Notes under the pieces: generated by a model
Database searches by the model: none
Told to the model about the DNA's origin: nothing
The model's input: the letters and a program-made list of their open reading frames with translations, nothing else
In this document: positions 8,915 through 20,100 of the stretch, piece after piece
How positions within the stretch are numbered: position 1 is the stretch's first letter
Layout: every line of letters begins with the position of its first letter
Assembly (NCBI GenBank): GCA_036276235.1
Contig: DATBDZ010000121.1
Coordinates: 1 to 37,756 of the forward strand
Reading direction: 5' to 3'
DNA length: 37,756 bases
From: JANWHF01 sp036276235
GTDB lineage: Bacteria; Planctomycetota; Phycisphaerae; Tepidisphaerales; Tepidisphaeraceae
Translations under genes and position numbers: made by a program

Positions 8915-9982
8915 TTACACGGCATGCGCCACCACGCTTTCGGCACACTTCTGCAGCGGGAACATCGCCAACCCCAGCGCACTCATTAAAGACGGCGATC
9001 GGCAAAGCTGCGTATGCTCTGGCCGAAACGGGAGCAAATCAGCCGGTGCCAGCGCTTTCACTTGCACGCCGAGCGTATTTTCCAGATGCGCGGTGAACCC
9101 GCGGGTCACGGCGCCGCCGCCGGTCATGAGCAGGCGGCCGAGCGCCGCATCCTCATATTGCTGGCCGGCGTAGTTGAAGGACGCGAGCATTTCGGTCGTT
9201 AGCGCCTCCATGTGCGTCAGCAGGGCGGCCCGCGCCTCAGGATGAGCCTCGGCGTCGCCGGCCAATCCCTCCTCTTCGTCCGACAACAGAAAATCGGCGA
9301 CGTCCCCTTCAACCCGAAGCCGCTCGCATAATTCTCGATGGAGCCGGCTCAGCCCCGATTCAACGATCTTGCGTTCGTAAAAGACGATTCCCTGCCGCAT
9401 CAAGACAAGCGTGGCGGCGTTCCAGCCGTAGTCGAGGATCGCGGTGATCGATTTCTCATCTGCCGGCGTTGATTCGATCGCCCGTGCCAACACAGCGCAT
9501 CGTGCATCCAGCGCGACAACTTCCAGGTGCTGCTGATCAAATGCTTCCAGGAGCGGATTGACATCGTCATGCCGCACGGCGACGGTCATTACCTTCGCTG
9601 TCTTCGCGGGACGGGCCGATGCGGGAAGTTCCCATGCACCAACCTCCAGCGCATCAGGTGCGCAGCGATGAGTGCGGGCGACTTCCATTCGCGCGAGCTG
9701 TTCCAGCTGCGCCAATGATCGGGGAAGCTCCAGAACATCGCTGAGGAGCATGTCCGGCGGAACCGCCAGCACGATGCGATTGCCGATGAATCCCGCGCGC
9801 TCCAGCGTGGCGGCGAGCCGCCCGACTTCATGGCTCGACGGTATGGCGGCCGACTCGAGCCGTTGCATCATGGCGACCGCACAGATGCGCGAGCCCGCGC
9901 GATCCAACTGCATGGCCTTGATTCGGCGCGTGCCGATATCGATGCCGATGGGGGAGCGAGAATCTCTGGACAATCCGAACAT
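8915..9982 (-). CDS. pilM: PilM-like actin-fold ATPase of the pilus/secretion platform
   Basis: A 355-residue cytoplasmic protein of the actin-like ATPase family. It shows the phosphate-1 motif IGIDIGTRRIKAMQL (residues 12-26), the PilM block VVLAVPPDMLLSDVLELP-like region (about 70-88), a connecting motif ILDYGWNAATLVLM (about 185-198) and the adenosine motif LLMTGGGAVTRG (about 289-300). PilM forms the cytoplasmic ring that binds PilN. The ATG at 9982 lies 3 bp after the pilC stop, so it is cotranscribed with pilB and pilC. Confidence 0.9.
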   Translation of the reverse strand: MFGLSRDSRSPIGIDIGTRRIKAMQLDRAGSRICAVAMMQRLESAAIPSSHEVGRLAATLERAGFIGNRIVLAVPPDMLLSDVLELPRSLAQLEQLARMEVARTHRCAPDALEVGAWELPASARPAKTAKVMTVAVRHDDVNPLLEAFDQQHLEVVALDARCAVLARAIESTPADEKSITAILDYGWNAATLVLMRQGIVFYERKIVESGLSRLHRELCERLRVEGDVADFLLSDEEEGLAGDAEAHPEARAALLTHMEALTTEMLASFNYAGQQYEDAALGRLLMTGGGAVTRGFTAHLENTLGVQVKALAPADLLPFRPEHTQLCRSPSLMSALGLAMFPLQKCAESVVAHAV

Positions 9983-9985
9983 GCG

Positions 9986-11208
9986 TTATCCGTGCTGCGT
10001 CATCGCGGTCAGGTCGAACATCGGGAGGAACATGCTCATCGCCACGAAACCGACCACCACGCCCAACGCGATCAGGATGACCGGCTCGAGAATGCTGGTG
10101 AGCGAGCGGACGATAATTTCATTCTCCTCATCCAGAAAATCGGCAAGATTGAGCAGGAGGTTGGCCAATTGGCCGGATTGTTCGCCACTGCGGATTGCCT
10201 CGCAGAGCGAGGATTCGATCAGCGGGCTTTCGCTGAAGGCGTTGCTGATGGTTGAACCGCGTGTAACGGCGGCTTCGGCCTTGCTCATCAGTCGGATAAA
10301 TTGGAGATTGGTGGCCGTCTGCCGCGCCAGGCCCAGAGCGTCCAATAACGGCACGCTGCCTTGCCCGAGCACGCCCAGGATTCGCATGATGCGGGCGACG
10401 GAAAACGATCGCACCAATCTCCCCGCGATCGGCATCGTCAGCACCACCTTGTGCAAGATTTCGCGCCCGCCGTTGGTCTTTGCCCAGACGCGAAAGCCGA
10501 CGATTGCCGCGGCCAGGCCGCTCAATGCGATCCACCAATATGATTGCAACGCGCCGCTTAAATCCATCAGCAGCCGTGTGGTGGTCGGCAGTGGCACGGC
10601 CAGCGATTTGAACATATCTGCAAAGCGCGGCAGCACAAACAGCAGCATCAACAGCAACACGCCCACCGCCACCGTGATCAGCAGCGACGGATAGATCAGC
10701 GCGCCGATGATGGCGCTGCGCGTCTGCATCTGCTTGCGGGTCATGCTCGCCAGGCGGTCGAGCATGTTCGCGAGATTGCCGCCGGCTTCACCCGCCGCGA
10801 CCAGGCTGCGGCAGACCGGATCAAAACACTGCGGATGCTGCAGCATCGCCGCCGAGAGCGGCTCGCCTTGCTCGACGCTGCGGCAAAGGTCTCCCATCAC
10901 CGCGCGCCACGTCAGATCCTTCGACTGCTTCTGAAGCGAATGCAGCGCTTCGGTGATCTGCGTTCCGGAGGAAACGAGCAGATAAAGCTGGCGGCTGAAG
11001 ACGGCGAGGTTCTTCAGCAGCCGGCTGCGCCCCATGCGGCGTTTGCCGTGATAGCTCGATTGCGGCAACGCGCCGCCGCGCGATTGCTCGATGTGGCTGA
11101 CGAATAATCCCTGCCGCCGAAGCGCATCCATCGCCTCGGTCTGATTGGCGGCCTCCATCAAGCCGCCGCGCGGAGCGCCGCCGGCGTCGCATGCTTCATA
11201 GCGAAACC

Positions 11209-11212
<4 letters not shown>
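9986..11212 (-). CDS. pilC: Type IV pilus / type II secretion inner-membrane platform protein (PilC/GspF)
   Basis: A 408-residue polytopic protein with two T2SSF domains. It starts MRFRYEACDAGGAPRGG, like the family's usual N-terminus. The first domain includes FSRQLYLLVSSGTQITEALHS (about 70-90) and GNLANMLDRLA. Membrane helices follow at about 168-192 and 222-240, and the second domain ends with a C-terminal helix at about 370-395 (EPVILIALGVVVGFVAMSMF). It anchors the assembly ATPase. The ATG at 11212 overlaps the ATPase stop by 4 nt (ATGA). Confidence 0.93.
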
Positions 11213-12974
<1,762 letters not shown>

Positions 12975-12978
<4 letters not shown>

Positions 12979-13310
12979 AGGAAGCTCCTGACGGCGGTGT
13001 TGGCGTCGTCGAAATAGTCGAACTGCGATGTCAGATCCGTTAACTCCAGAACCTCGCGCACCGTCTTGTTGGCGGCACACAGCCGCAGCGTCTGCCCGCC
13101 ATCGCCCAGGTCTTCACTCACATCCAGGAGCGCTTCGAGTCCCTTGCTGTCGATAAACGGAACCGCTGACATGTCCACAACAAATCGCCCCAGGCTGGCG
13201 GCGCGGGTCCGCCCGATCCGCTCCTTAAACGCCGGCACATCCTGCTCGATCAGCGGCCCATCAGGCCGGAGCACGGTTACGGCGCCTTGTTGTTGTTCGT
13301 CGATCTTCAT
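12975..13310 (-). CDS. STAS-domain protein (anti-sigma-factor antagonist type)
   Basis: A 111-residue single-domain protein. It has the STAS core FVVDMSAVPFIDSKGLEALL (about 63-82), in which the Ser of IDSKG is the usual phosphorylation site of SpoIIAA-like antagonists. These proteins normally bind an anti-sigma kinase in their unphosphorylated form. No such kinase is next to it; the nearest kinase is the histidine kinase at 13526-15373. Four-nt overlap with the pilB-type ATPase gene suggests it controls, or is coexpressed with, the pilus or secretion machine (inference). An ATG at 13310 fits the family start (MKIDEQQQGAVTVLRPDGPL). Confidence 0.9.
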
Positions 13311-13367
13311 GGTGATCTCGGGCTACAACATTCGTTCGCGAAATTTCCATTCAGCAACAGGACAACT

Positions 13368-13443
13368 GTCATCCCGAGGTACTCCGAAGGATCTGGCCCA
13401 TTTGCTCAAGTCGGCCAGATGCTTCGGAGTACCTCAGCATGAC
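13368..13443. repeat. Family C paired-hairpin repeat, copy C3
   Basis: The left arm GTCATCCCGAGGTACTCCG and right arm CGGAGTACCTCAGCATGAC surround a short spacer. It lies between the histidine kinase and STAS genes. A GC-rich hairpin GGCGGGC-ACT-GCCCGCC follows at 13470-13486, without a U-tract. Confidence 0.85.
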
Positions 13444-13525
13444 CGTTTGGCGCGATGAACGGCGCGTCGGGCGGGCACTGCCCGCCGCCTTTCCCGGAGC
13501 AACCCATCAGCACGCCGTCGATGGA

Positions 13526-15373
13526 TCACGCCGCCTGTTTGTTTACCGGCACCTTCAACGTAAACGTCGCGCCATGATCCAATCGCGACTCGACCGTGAT
13601 ATCTCCGCCGTGTAGTCGCACGACTTCGCGCGCCAGCGTCAGACCGAGTCCCGTGCCGGTGATCTTCGCAACCCGCGGATCCTTGGCGCGATAGAACCGA
13701 TCGAAAATCTTTTCCTGATCGGATTCGCTGATCCCGATGCCCGTGTCCTTTACCTGCACCGAGAAGAGCCGGTCATCGACATTCACGACGACTTCGACCT
13801 TGCCGTTGGTCTGCGTGTACTTGAGCGCATTGCCGACGAGGTTGTGCAGCGCCAAGAGCATCTTGTCGCGGTCGCCCTGGATGACGGCCAATTTGGGCGG
13901 CAACGTAAACGTGAGCGTGACTTTCTTTTCGATCGCCTGCTGCTCATATTCCAGCCGCAGCTCTTCGAAGAGCTGATCGAGCCGCACGTCGTCGTAATGC
14001 ACTTCAAAGCTGCCGGCTTCGATCTCGGCGACGGAAAGCATCTCGCCGACGATGCGCTCGAGGCGTCGGGCTTCGCCATTGATGACATTCAAGCACTTGA
14101 CGCGCGTGCCTGGATCGTCTTCGCCATTCTCGATCGCGGTTTCGACATACAGGCGAATGTTGGTGAGCGGCGTTCGCAGCTCGTGCGTCGCCTGCGCGAC
14201 AAAGCGATTGCGCGCCTCCTCGGCGACGCGTTGCTGGGTAATGTCTTCAATGGTGACGATGGCAGTGCCGCTGTCTTCGCGACGAACCGGGCGGACGACG
14301 AATCGCAGCACGCCCGCCGGCCCATCTTCGCGGCGCTCGATATCGTGAACCGAGCGGCGGCGATTGGTGCCGTCGGCAATCTCGCGAATGGCCGTCAGCA
14401 CGCTCTCGACCTGAAGGAATTTGGAAACATCCGCGCCCACCACGTCTTCGCGGCGCGGAGCCGACAACAGCGCGCCCGCCGCCCCGTTGGCATAGCGCAC
14501 GGTGCATTTGTCATCCACCAGCAGCAGCCCTTGCGAGAGCGTATCGCAGGCGGCATCCAGCTCGGTGCCGCCTTCCTGGCGACGATTCAGGGCGGCGCGG
14601 GCGCGATCGCCATTATTTTGCCGGCGCAGTTTGCCGGCTTCGTCGATCAACGTGTTCCAGGCGACGGCTTCTTTTCCAAATTCGGGGTTGATCGCCAATG
14701 ATTCGATGCACGCCTCTCCGGCCGCAAGCGCGTTGAGCGCCTCGCTCACCGCGCCCAAGCCGCGCAGGCGCGATCGCACTCTACGATAGAGCACCAGATG
14801 CAGGCTCAGGGCGACGACGCAGAAGAACGCCGCGCCGATTGCCGCCTCCCAACGCTCGGTCGGCGCGGCAAGCGGAGCAATCAATCGAAGCTCGGCGGGG
14901 CCGTGATGCGGGATATTCAACACGAGATGTGCCGACATGGCCTGGTCGTCGGCTGGCGCATGCGTCTTTAATGCGCGAATCGGCGGCCACGTCGCCGGCA
15001 GTTCCTGAACCGTCGCCTCCGAGGGCTTCGATGATGCGAGAATCTTGCCGTTAGGCAGAACGATCTGGCAGGAAGAAAGCTGATTGGCGCGTGCCGCGTC
15101 GGCGACCATTCGCCGCACGGCGGTCAGCTCTCCCTGCTGCAAAAGCAGCTCGATCGAAGGCGCAAGCATCTCGCCGACGGAATAGACCTGGTGCCCGCGC
15201 ATCGCTTCCATCGCCGACTGCTGCGTGCGGGTGGTCCACCAGACGGTGACGGTCATCACCGTCAGCAGCAGCGCCGCCAGCGACAGCCCGACCGATGCAA
15301 CGACCGACTCGCCGCTCAGCAAGAATCGATTACGCGAACGCGCTGGCGCGGATTGCTTCTGCGCGGGGTCCAT
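13526..15373 (-). CDS. Membrane sensor histidine kinase with PAS domain
   Basis: A 615-residue protein. Membrane helices at about 24-47 and 178-197 enclose an extracytoplasmic sensor of about 130 residues. A PAS-like domain lies at about 272-380, with its end marked by AIVTIEDITQQR. The HisKA domain has FVAQATHELRTPLTN with His397 as the phosphorylation site. The HATPase_c domain has the N-box HNLVGNALKYTQ (about 510-521), G1 box DTGIG (543-547), F-box and G2 box GTGLGL (573-578). The ATG at 15373 follows GGAGG; the open frame goes further upstream without a better start. No response regulator is adjacent. It faces the dihydrouridine synthase gene divergently and lies upstream of the pilus cluster on the same strand. 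Confidence 0.93.
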   Translation of the reverse strand: MDPAQKQSAPARSRNRFLLSGESVVASVGLSLAALLLTVMTVTVWWTTRTQQSAMEAMRGHQVYSVGEMLAPSIELLLQQGELTAVRRMVADAARANQLSSCQIVLPNGKILASSKPSEATVQELPATWPPIRALKTHAPADDQAMSAHLVLNIPHHGPAELRLIAPLAAPTERWEAAIGAAFFCVVALSLHLVLYRRVRSRLRGLGAVSEALNALAAGEACIESLAINPEFGKEAVAWNTLIDEAGKLRRQNNGDRARAALNRRQEGGTELDAACDTLSQGLLLVDDKCTVRYANGAAGALLSAPRREDVVGADVSKFLQVESVLTAIREIADGTNRRRSVHDIERREDGPAGVLRFVVRPVRREDSGTAIVTIEDITQQRVAEEARNRFVAQATHELRTPLTNIRLYVETAIENGEDDPGTRVKCLNVINGEARRLERIVGEMLSVAEIEAGSFEVHYDDVRLDQLFEELRLEYEQQAIEKKVTLTFTLPPKLAVIQGDRDKMLLALHNLVGNALKYTQTNGKVEVVVNVDDRLFSVQVKDTGIGISESDQEKIFDRFYRAKDPRVAKITGTGLGLTLAREVVRLHGGDITVESRLDHGATFTLKVPVNKQAA

Positions 15374-15522
15374 GACGCCTCCGGCTTGTGGGGACAATAA
15401 CGACACTTGTCGGATGTATCGGTTGTCCGGCTTTTGACTTGACCGCAAAGCGCCTGCGCGATTTGTCCGAGCCGTATCGGTACGATTATCCGGACCGCGA
15501 AAATTGGCGTAGAATCGTGCCG

Positions 15523-16635
15523 ATGCGAATTGGTCCGATACAACTGCCCGCGCCAATCTGCCAGGCGGGGCTGGCGGGATACAGCGATCGCGCGATGCGC
15601 ATCGTCGCCCGCCGGCGCGGGTGCCCGTATGCCGTCACCGAAGCGCTGCTCGATACGATTCTGCTCAACGGCGGCGAAGGTCTGCGAAAGTCGATCGACA
15701 TCAGCGATGAGGATCATCCCGCCGCCGGACAGATCATGGGAAGCGAGCCGGAGACGATGTCGCGCGCGGCCAACATCCTCCATCGCGCCGGCTTTGACGT
15801 GATCGATCTCAACTTCGCCTGCCCCGTCAAAAAGATCAAAAACAAAGCGCGGGGCGGGCACATGCTATTGGACGACGAGCGCGGCATGTCGATCCTCCGC
15901 GCCGTGCGGCAATCGCTTCCGTCATCCGCCGTCACCACCATCAGCCTGCGGCGAGGGTTCGATGATTCAGATGAATCGCGCGAACGTTTTTTTCGCCTCG
16001 CCGATGCCGCGTGGGACAATGACTATGCGGCGATAAGAGTTCACGGCCGCACCGTCGAGCAGAAATACCAGGGCCAAAGCCGCCGATCATTTTTAAAAGA
16101 AGTGAAGGACCGATATCCCGATCGGACGATCCTGGGCAGCGGCGACGTTTTCACCGCCGAGGATGCGGTGCGGATGCTTCGCGAGACGGGCATCGATATC
16201 GTCTGGATCGCCCGCGGCGCGATCGGCAACCCGTGGATCTTCGGGCATGTGAAGCAACTGCTCGCCGGCGCGGATCCATCGAGCATCACCCCGCCAACGC
16301 TCGGCGAGCAGAAGGACGCGCTGGTCGAGCATTTTGCGATCGCGATGCAAATTCACGGTGAATCGCTTGCCGGCCGCCGCATGCGAAAGATCGGCATCAA
16401 GTACAGCCGCTTTCATCCGCAGAGCGCCAGCGTGAAGACTGACTTCATCGCGGTACAAAGCTTGCGCGACTGGAGCGCGGTGATCGATCGCTGGTACGCC
16501 ACCGACGGCCCCGGCCAATGGCCCGACCCCCGCGCGGCGGATGAGGTGAACGATTCCGCGGAAGTGCAGGACTGCGGCCTGGACGATGGGGCCCGACTCC
16601 CTCTCCCCTGTACTCAGGGGAGAGGGTTGGGGTGA
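15523..16635 (+). CDS. dus: tRNA-dihydrouridine synthase with repeat-encoded C-terminus
   Basis: A flavin enzyme that reduces uridine to dihydrouridine in the tRNA D-loop. A TIM barrel starts at PIQLPAPICQAGLAGYSDRA. The catalytic Cys100 lies in LNFACPVKKIKNKARGGHML. Other family blocks are RVHGRTVEQKY, ILGSGDVFTAEDAVRML and WIARGAIGNPWIF, which bind FMN. The ATG at 15523 fits the family start; the frame is open to 15388 but those residues are not family-like. The last 12 or so codons (LPLPCTQGRGLG) and the TGA stop lie in repeat A2, so the original end was replaced. The protein is 370 residues, typical of the family, and the catalytic barrel is intact. Confidence 0.95.
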   Translation: MRIGPIQLPAPICQAGLAGYSDRAMRIVARRRGCPYAVTEALLDTILLNGGEGLRKSIDISDEDHPAAGQIMGSEPETMSRAANILHRAGFDVIDLNFACPVKKIKNKARGGHMLLDDERGMSILRAVRQSLPSSAVTTISLRRGFDDSDESRERFFRLADAAWDNDYAAIRVHGRTVEQKYQGQSRRSFLKEVKDRYPDRTILGSGDVFTAEDAVRMLRETGIDIVWIARGAIGNPWIFGHVKQLLAGADPSSITPPTLGEQKDALVEHFAIAMQIHGESLAGRRMRKIGIKYSRFHPQSASVKTDFIAVQSLRDWSAVIDRWYATDGPGQWPDPRAADEVNDSAEVQDCGLDDGARLPLPCTQGRGLG

Positions 16636-16723
16636 GGGGACGGACGCGTCGATCTGCGAATCTCGCTGTTTTGCAGCCCGCGTCCCCTCACCCTGCCCTC
16701 TCCCCTGCGTACAGGGGAGAGGG
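16599..16723. repeat. Family A paired-hairpin repeat, copy A2
   Basis: Same orientation and design as A1; the left loop is GTACTC and the right loop GCGTAC (one change). The spacer keeps GGACGGACGCGTCGA but diverges in its second half. The left hairpin overlaps the 3' end of dus and supplies its stop codon. Confidence 0.88.
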
Positions 16724-16771
16724 TTCTGAGCGCGCCTTTCGTGCGTTGCAACATCAATCTTGGAATCCACG

Positions 16772-17044
16772 ATGCATCACTCCCGCACGCCTCCCCGCAA
16801 TCGCCTGGCGAAAGTCCTCCCCGACGAGTGGCGGCAGCTTCTGGTCAGCCGCGGCGTGCCGAAGCGCAAATACACCGCCGTCTGCAAAGCCACCCTTGCC
16901 GGTGGGCGCGTGATCGAAGAGCTCATCGTCGAAGAAGGCTGGATCATCGCGCTAAGCAAAGATGGCTTGTCCGGTATCTTCGAGCAGCGCATCGACTTTG
17001 ATCCGCGATTGATCGTGGAGTTGGAAATTCTGCAGGTCGTCTGA
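16772..17044 (+). CDS. Small conserved-looking protein of unknown function
   Basis: A 90-residue protein, MHHSRTPPRN then a beta-rich segment YTAVCKATLAGGRVIEELIVEEGWIIALS-like in pattern, ending with ELEILQVV. It has no signal peptide or membrane helix. The ATG at 16772 is the first good start after repeat A2; a TTG at 16760 is in frame. Codon use looks coding (GC-rich third positions). I do not recognise the family. Confidence 0.65.
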   Translation: MHHSRTPPRNRLAKVLPDEWRQLLVSRGVPKRKYTAVCKATLAGGRVIEELIVEEGWIIALSKDGLSGIFEQRIDFDPRLIVELEILQVV

Positions 17045-17128
17045 CGCCGGAAGGGCCGTTCTCACGCTTTAGAAACTTCGCAGCGCCCCGCCGGCTTGCT
17101 ACACTTTCCCCTCGGAAGGCGGCACATC

Positions 17129-20100
17129 ATGCGAATGAAAGCACTTTGCGGCTGGGCAATTCTGCTTCTGTGTTTGGCGTCCATGGGCGGGGCGGCGGAT
17201 CGTCCCCCGGCGTTGAGCAGGGGGGATCAGCTTCTTGCCGACTATTTCCGCGATGAAACTGCGGACCTGTCGCGGCGATGTCTTGCGAATATTAAGACCG
17301 CTGACGACTGGAATGCCGCCAAGCCGGAGTTGCGGCGCCAGCTTGCGGAGATGCTGGGCCTGTGGCCAGAGCCGCCGCGTACGGATCTGAAGCCGGTCAT
17401 CACCGGCAAGATCGAGGCGGATGAGTTCACGGTCGAAAAGCTACAATTTCAATCCAGCCCGCATCTGTATGTCACCGGCGATCTGTATCTGCCGAAGCAT
17501 CAGACGAAGCCCGCGCCGACGATTCTCTACGTCTGCGGCCACAGCCAGACGAAAGTGAACGGCATCGCCTACGGCGCCAAACCCTCCTATCAGCATCATG
17601 GGGAATGGTTCGCAAGAAATGGATATGTATGCCTGATCATCGATCCGCTGGAGCTGGGGGAGATCGAGGGGGAGCATCACGGCACCTATCGCCGTGAGAT
17701 GTGGTGGTGGCACTCGCGCGGCTACACGCCCGCCGGCGTCGAGGCGTGGAACAGCATGCGCGCGATCGACTATCTCATCAGCCGCCCGGAAGTGGATGCA
17801 AATCGCATCGGCATGACCGGCCGTTCGGGCGGCGGCGCTTACACATGGTGGACGGCCGCGCTGGATGATCGCGTGAAGGTCGCCTGCCCCGTGGCGGGGA
17901 TTACCGATTTGCAGAATTATGTCGTCGATGGGTGCATCGAAGGGCATTGCGACTGCATGTTCATGGACAACACCTATCGCTGGGACTTTGCCCAGGTGGC
18001 GGCGCTGGTCGCGCCCCGCCCCATGCTGATCGGCAACAGCGACAAAGACACGATCTTTCCCCTCGACGGCGTTTATCGCGTTCACGAACAGACGCGCCGG
18101 ATTTATCGATTGCTGGGCGCCGAAAAAAATCTTGGACTGCTCATCACCGAAGGGCCGCACAAAGATACGCAGGACCTGCAAGTTCCCGTCTTTCGCTGGT
18201 TCAATCGGTTTTTGAAGGGCGAAGAAGGAACCGTTGATAAAGTCGCCACGCCATTCTTCGATGCGCCGAAGCTCAAGGTGTTTGATGAGCTGCCGCGCGA
18301 TCAGATTAATACGACCATTCACGAGAGCTTCGTGCCTGCCGCGCCGAAGCCGGCGATTCCCAATTCGGTGCAAGAATGGGCGGCGATGCGCGCCAATTGG
18401 ATGGCGGCATTGCGCGAAAAGACCTTCATGGGCTGGCCGCAATCGCCGCCGGCGCTGGACGTGAAGCGCGCGTTCAGCCGAAGCCGTGAGGGCGCCACGC
18501 TCACCGGTTACGACTTTGTGAGCCAGCGCAACGTGCCTTTGCGGCTTTATGTTATCACGGCAGACCAAATCAAGCCGAACCGATTGCAGTTGGAGGTTTT
18601 GGATGAAGAGACTTGGGGAGTCTGGCAAGTGCGAATGCGCCGTCGCTTTGGCGACGATCTGGACGATCTGAAAGGATCAGTCGAGGTGGCGAGGGGCGTC
18701 CAGCAACCTTATCACACCGATACAGCGATGGCTTGGATCGCTCCGCGCGGAATTGGCTTGAGCGGGTGGACAAGCGATCCGAAAAAGCAGGTGCAGATCA
18801 AGCGCCGCTTCGCGCTGCTCGGTCAGACGCTGGATGGCATGCGCGTGTGGGATGTCCGCCGCGCGATACAAGCGATTCGCTCGATCGATTCCATCGCGCG
18901 CGTTCCATTGAGCTTATCGGGTCATCATCGAGCCGCGGGGGTTGCGCTGTATGCTTCACTCTTCGAGCCGGACGTGAATGATCTGATTCTCTACGATCTG
19001 CCCAAATCGCATCACGATGGACCGGATTTGCTGAATGTGCTCAAGACGCTCGATCTGCCTGCCGCCGTAGCGATGGCGGGGGAGCGTTTGACGATTCAGA
19101 TCGTGCAGGCCGACGCGGGGTGGGAATATCCGAAAGCAGTGGCGGCGAAACTTGGGTGGGGAACCGGGCGCGTTCAGGTTGTCGGTTTGCCGCGCGAGCT
19201 GTCCGCTGTGCCTCCTCCCTCCTCCGGTACTCCGGGGGAGGGCAGAGGTGGGGGCTCGTCTGCGGCCGCTGAACAATCCGCCCCCACCCAAACCCTCCCC
19301 CGGAGTACCGGAGGAGGGAACAGCGTCCGGTCGCCCGGTTCCACACAGCCGACGCCCTATTCGGCGGAAGCCCATCGCGCGATGGTGGCGACGGTGAATC
19401 CGATCGCCACGCAGGCGGGGCTCGATGCGATCCGCCGTGGCGGCAACGCGATCGACGCGGCGGTTGCTGCCGCCCTTACGCTCGGCGTTGTCGATGGGCA
19501 AAACTCCGGCATCGGCGGGGGATGCTTCATGCTGATTCGCCGCGCGGACGGAAGCTTCGTTGCGCTCGATGGCCGCGAGAGGGCGCCCGCCGCCGCGTCG
19601 CGCGATATGTTTTTGCGCGATGGGAAAGTGATGCCCGACGCCAGCACCACCGGCGCGCTGGCCAGCGGGATTCCCGGATCGTTGGCCGTTTATGATTTCG
19701 CGCTTCGCAACGCGGGCGGACGATCGAAGCTGGCAGATCTGCTGCGTCCTGCCGCCGATGTCGCGGAGCAAGGCTTCCCAATCAGCGCCAGCTATGCTTC
19801 AAGACTCAAATCCACCGCAAACGACCTGGCCAAATTCCCGCAATCGGCGGCAATCTTTCTCGACGCCGATGGCCACGCCTGGCCCAAGGACCATCTGCTC
19901 AAGCAATCCGACCTCGCCCGCTCCTATCGAAATATTGCCGATTCCGGAATCGATTGGTTCTATCGCGGGCCGTTCGCAACGGCGGCAGAGAAATGGATGC
20001 GCGCCAATGGCGGCTTGATCACCGCCAAGGATTTTGCCGACTATCACATCGTCGAGCGCACGCCGCTTCGCACCGAATATCGCGGCTACGCGATCGTCGG

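Noticed and set aside
13844..14701. 285-codon plus-strand open frame
   Set aside because: Antisense shadow of the histidine kinase gene.
17441..18628. 395-codon minus-strand open frame
   Set aside because: Antisense shadow of the esterase/gamma-glutamyltransferase gene; no motif or ribosome binding site.
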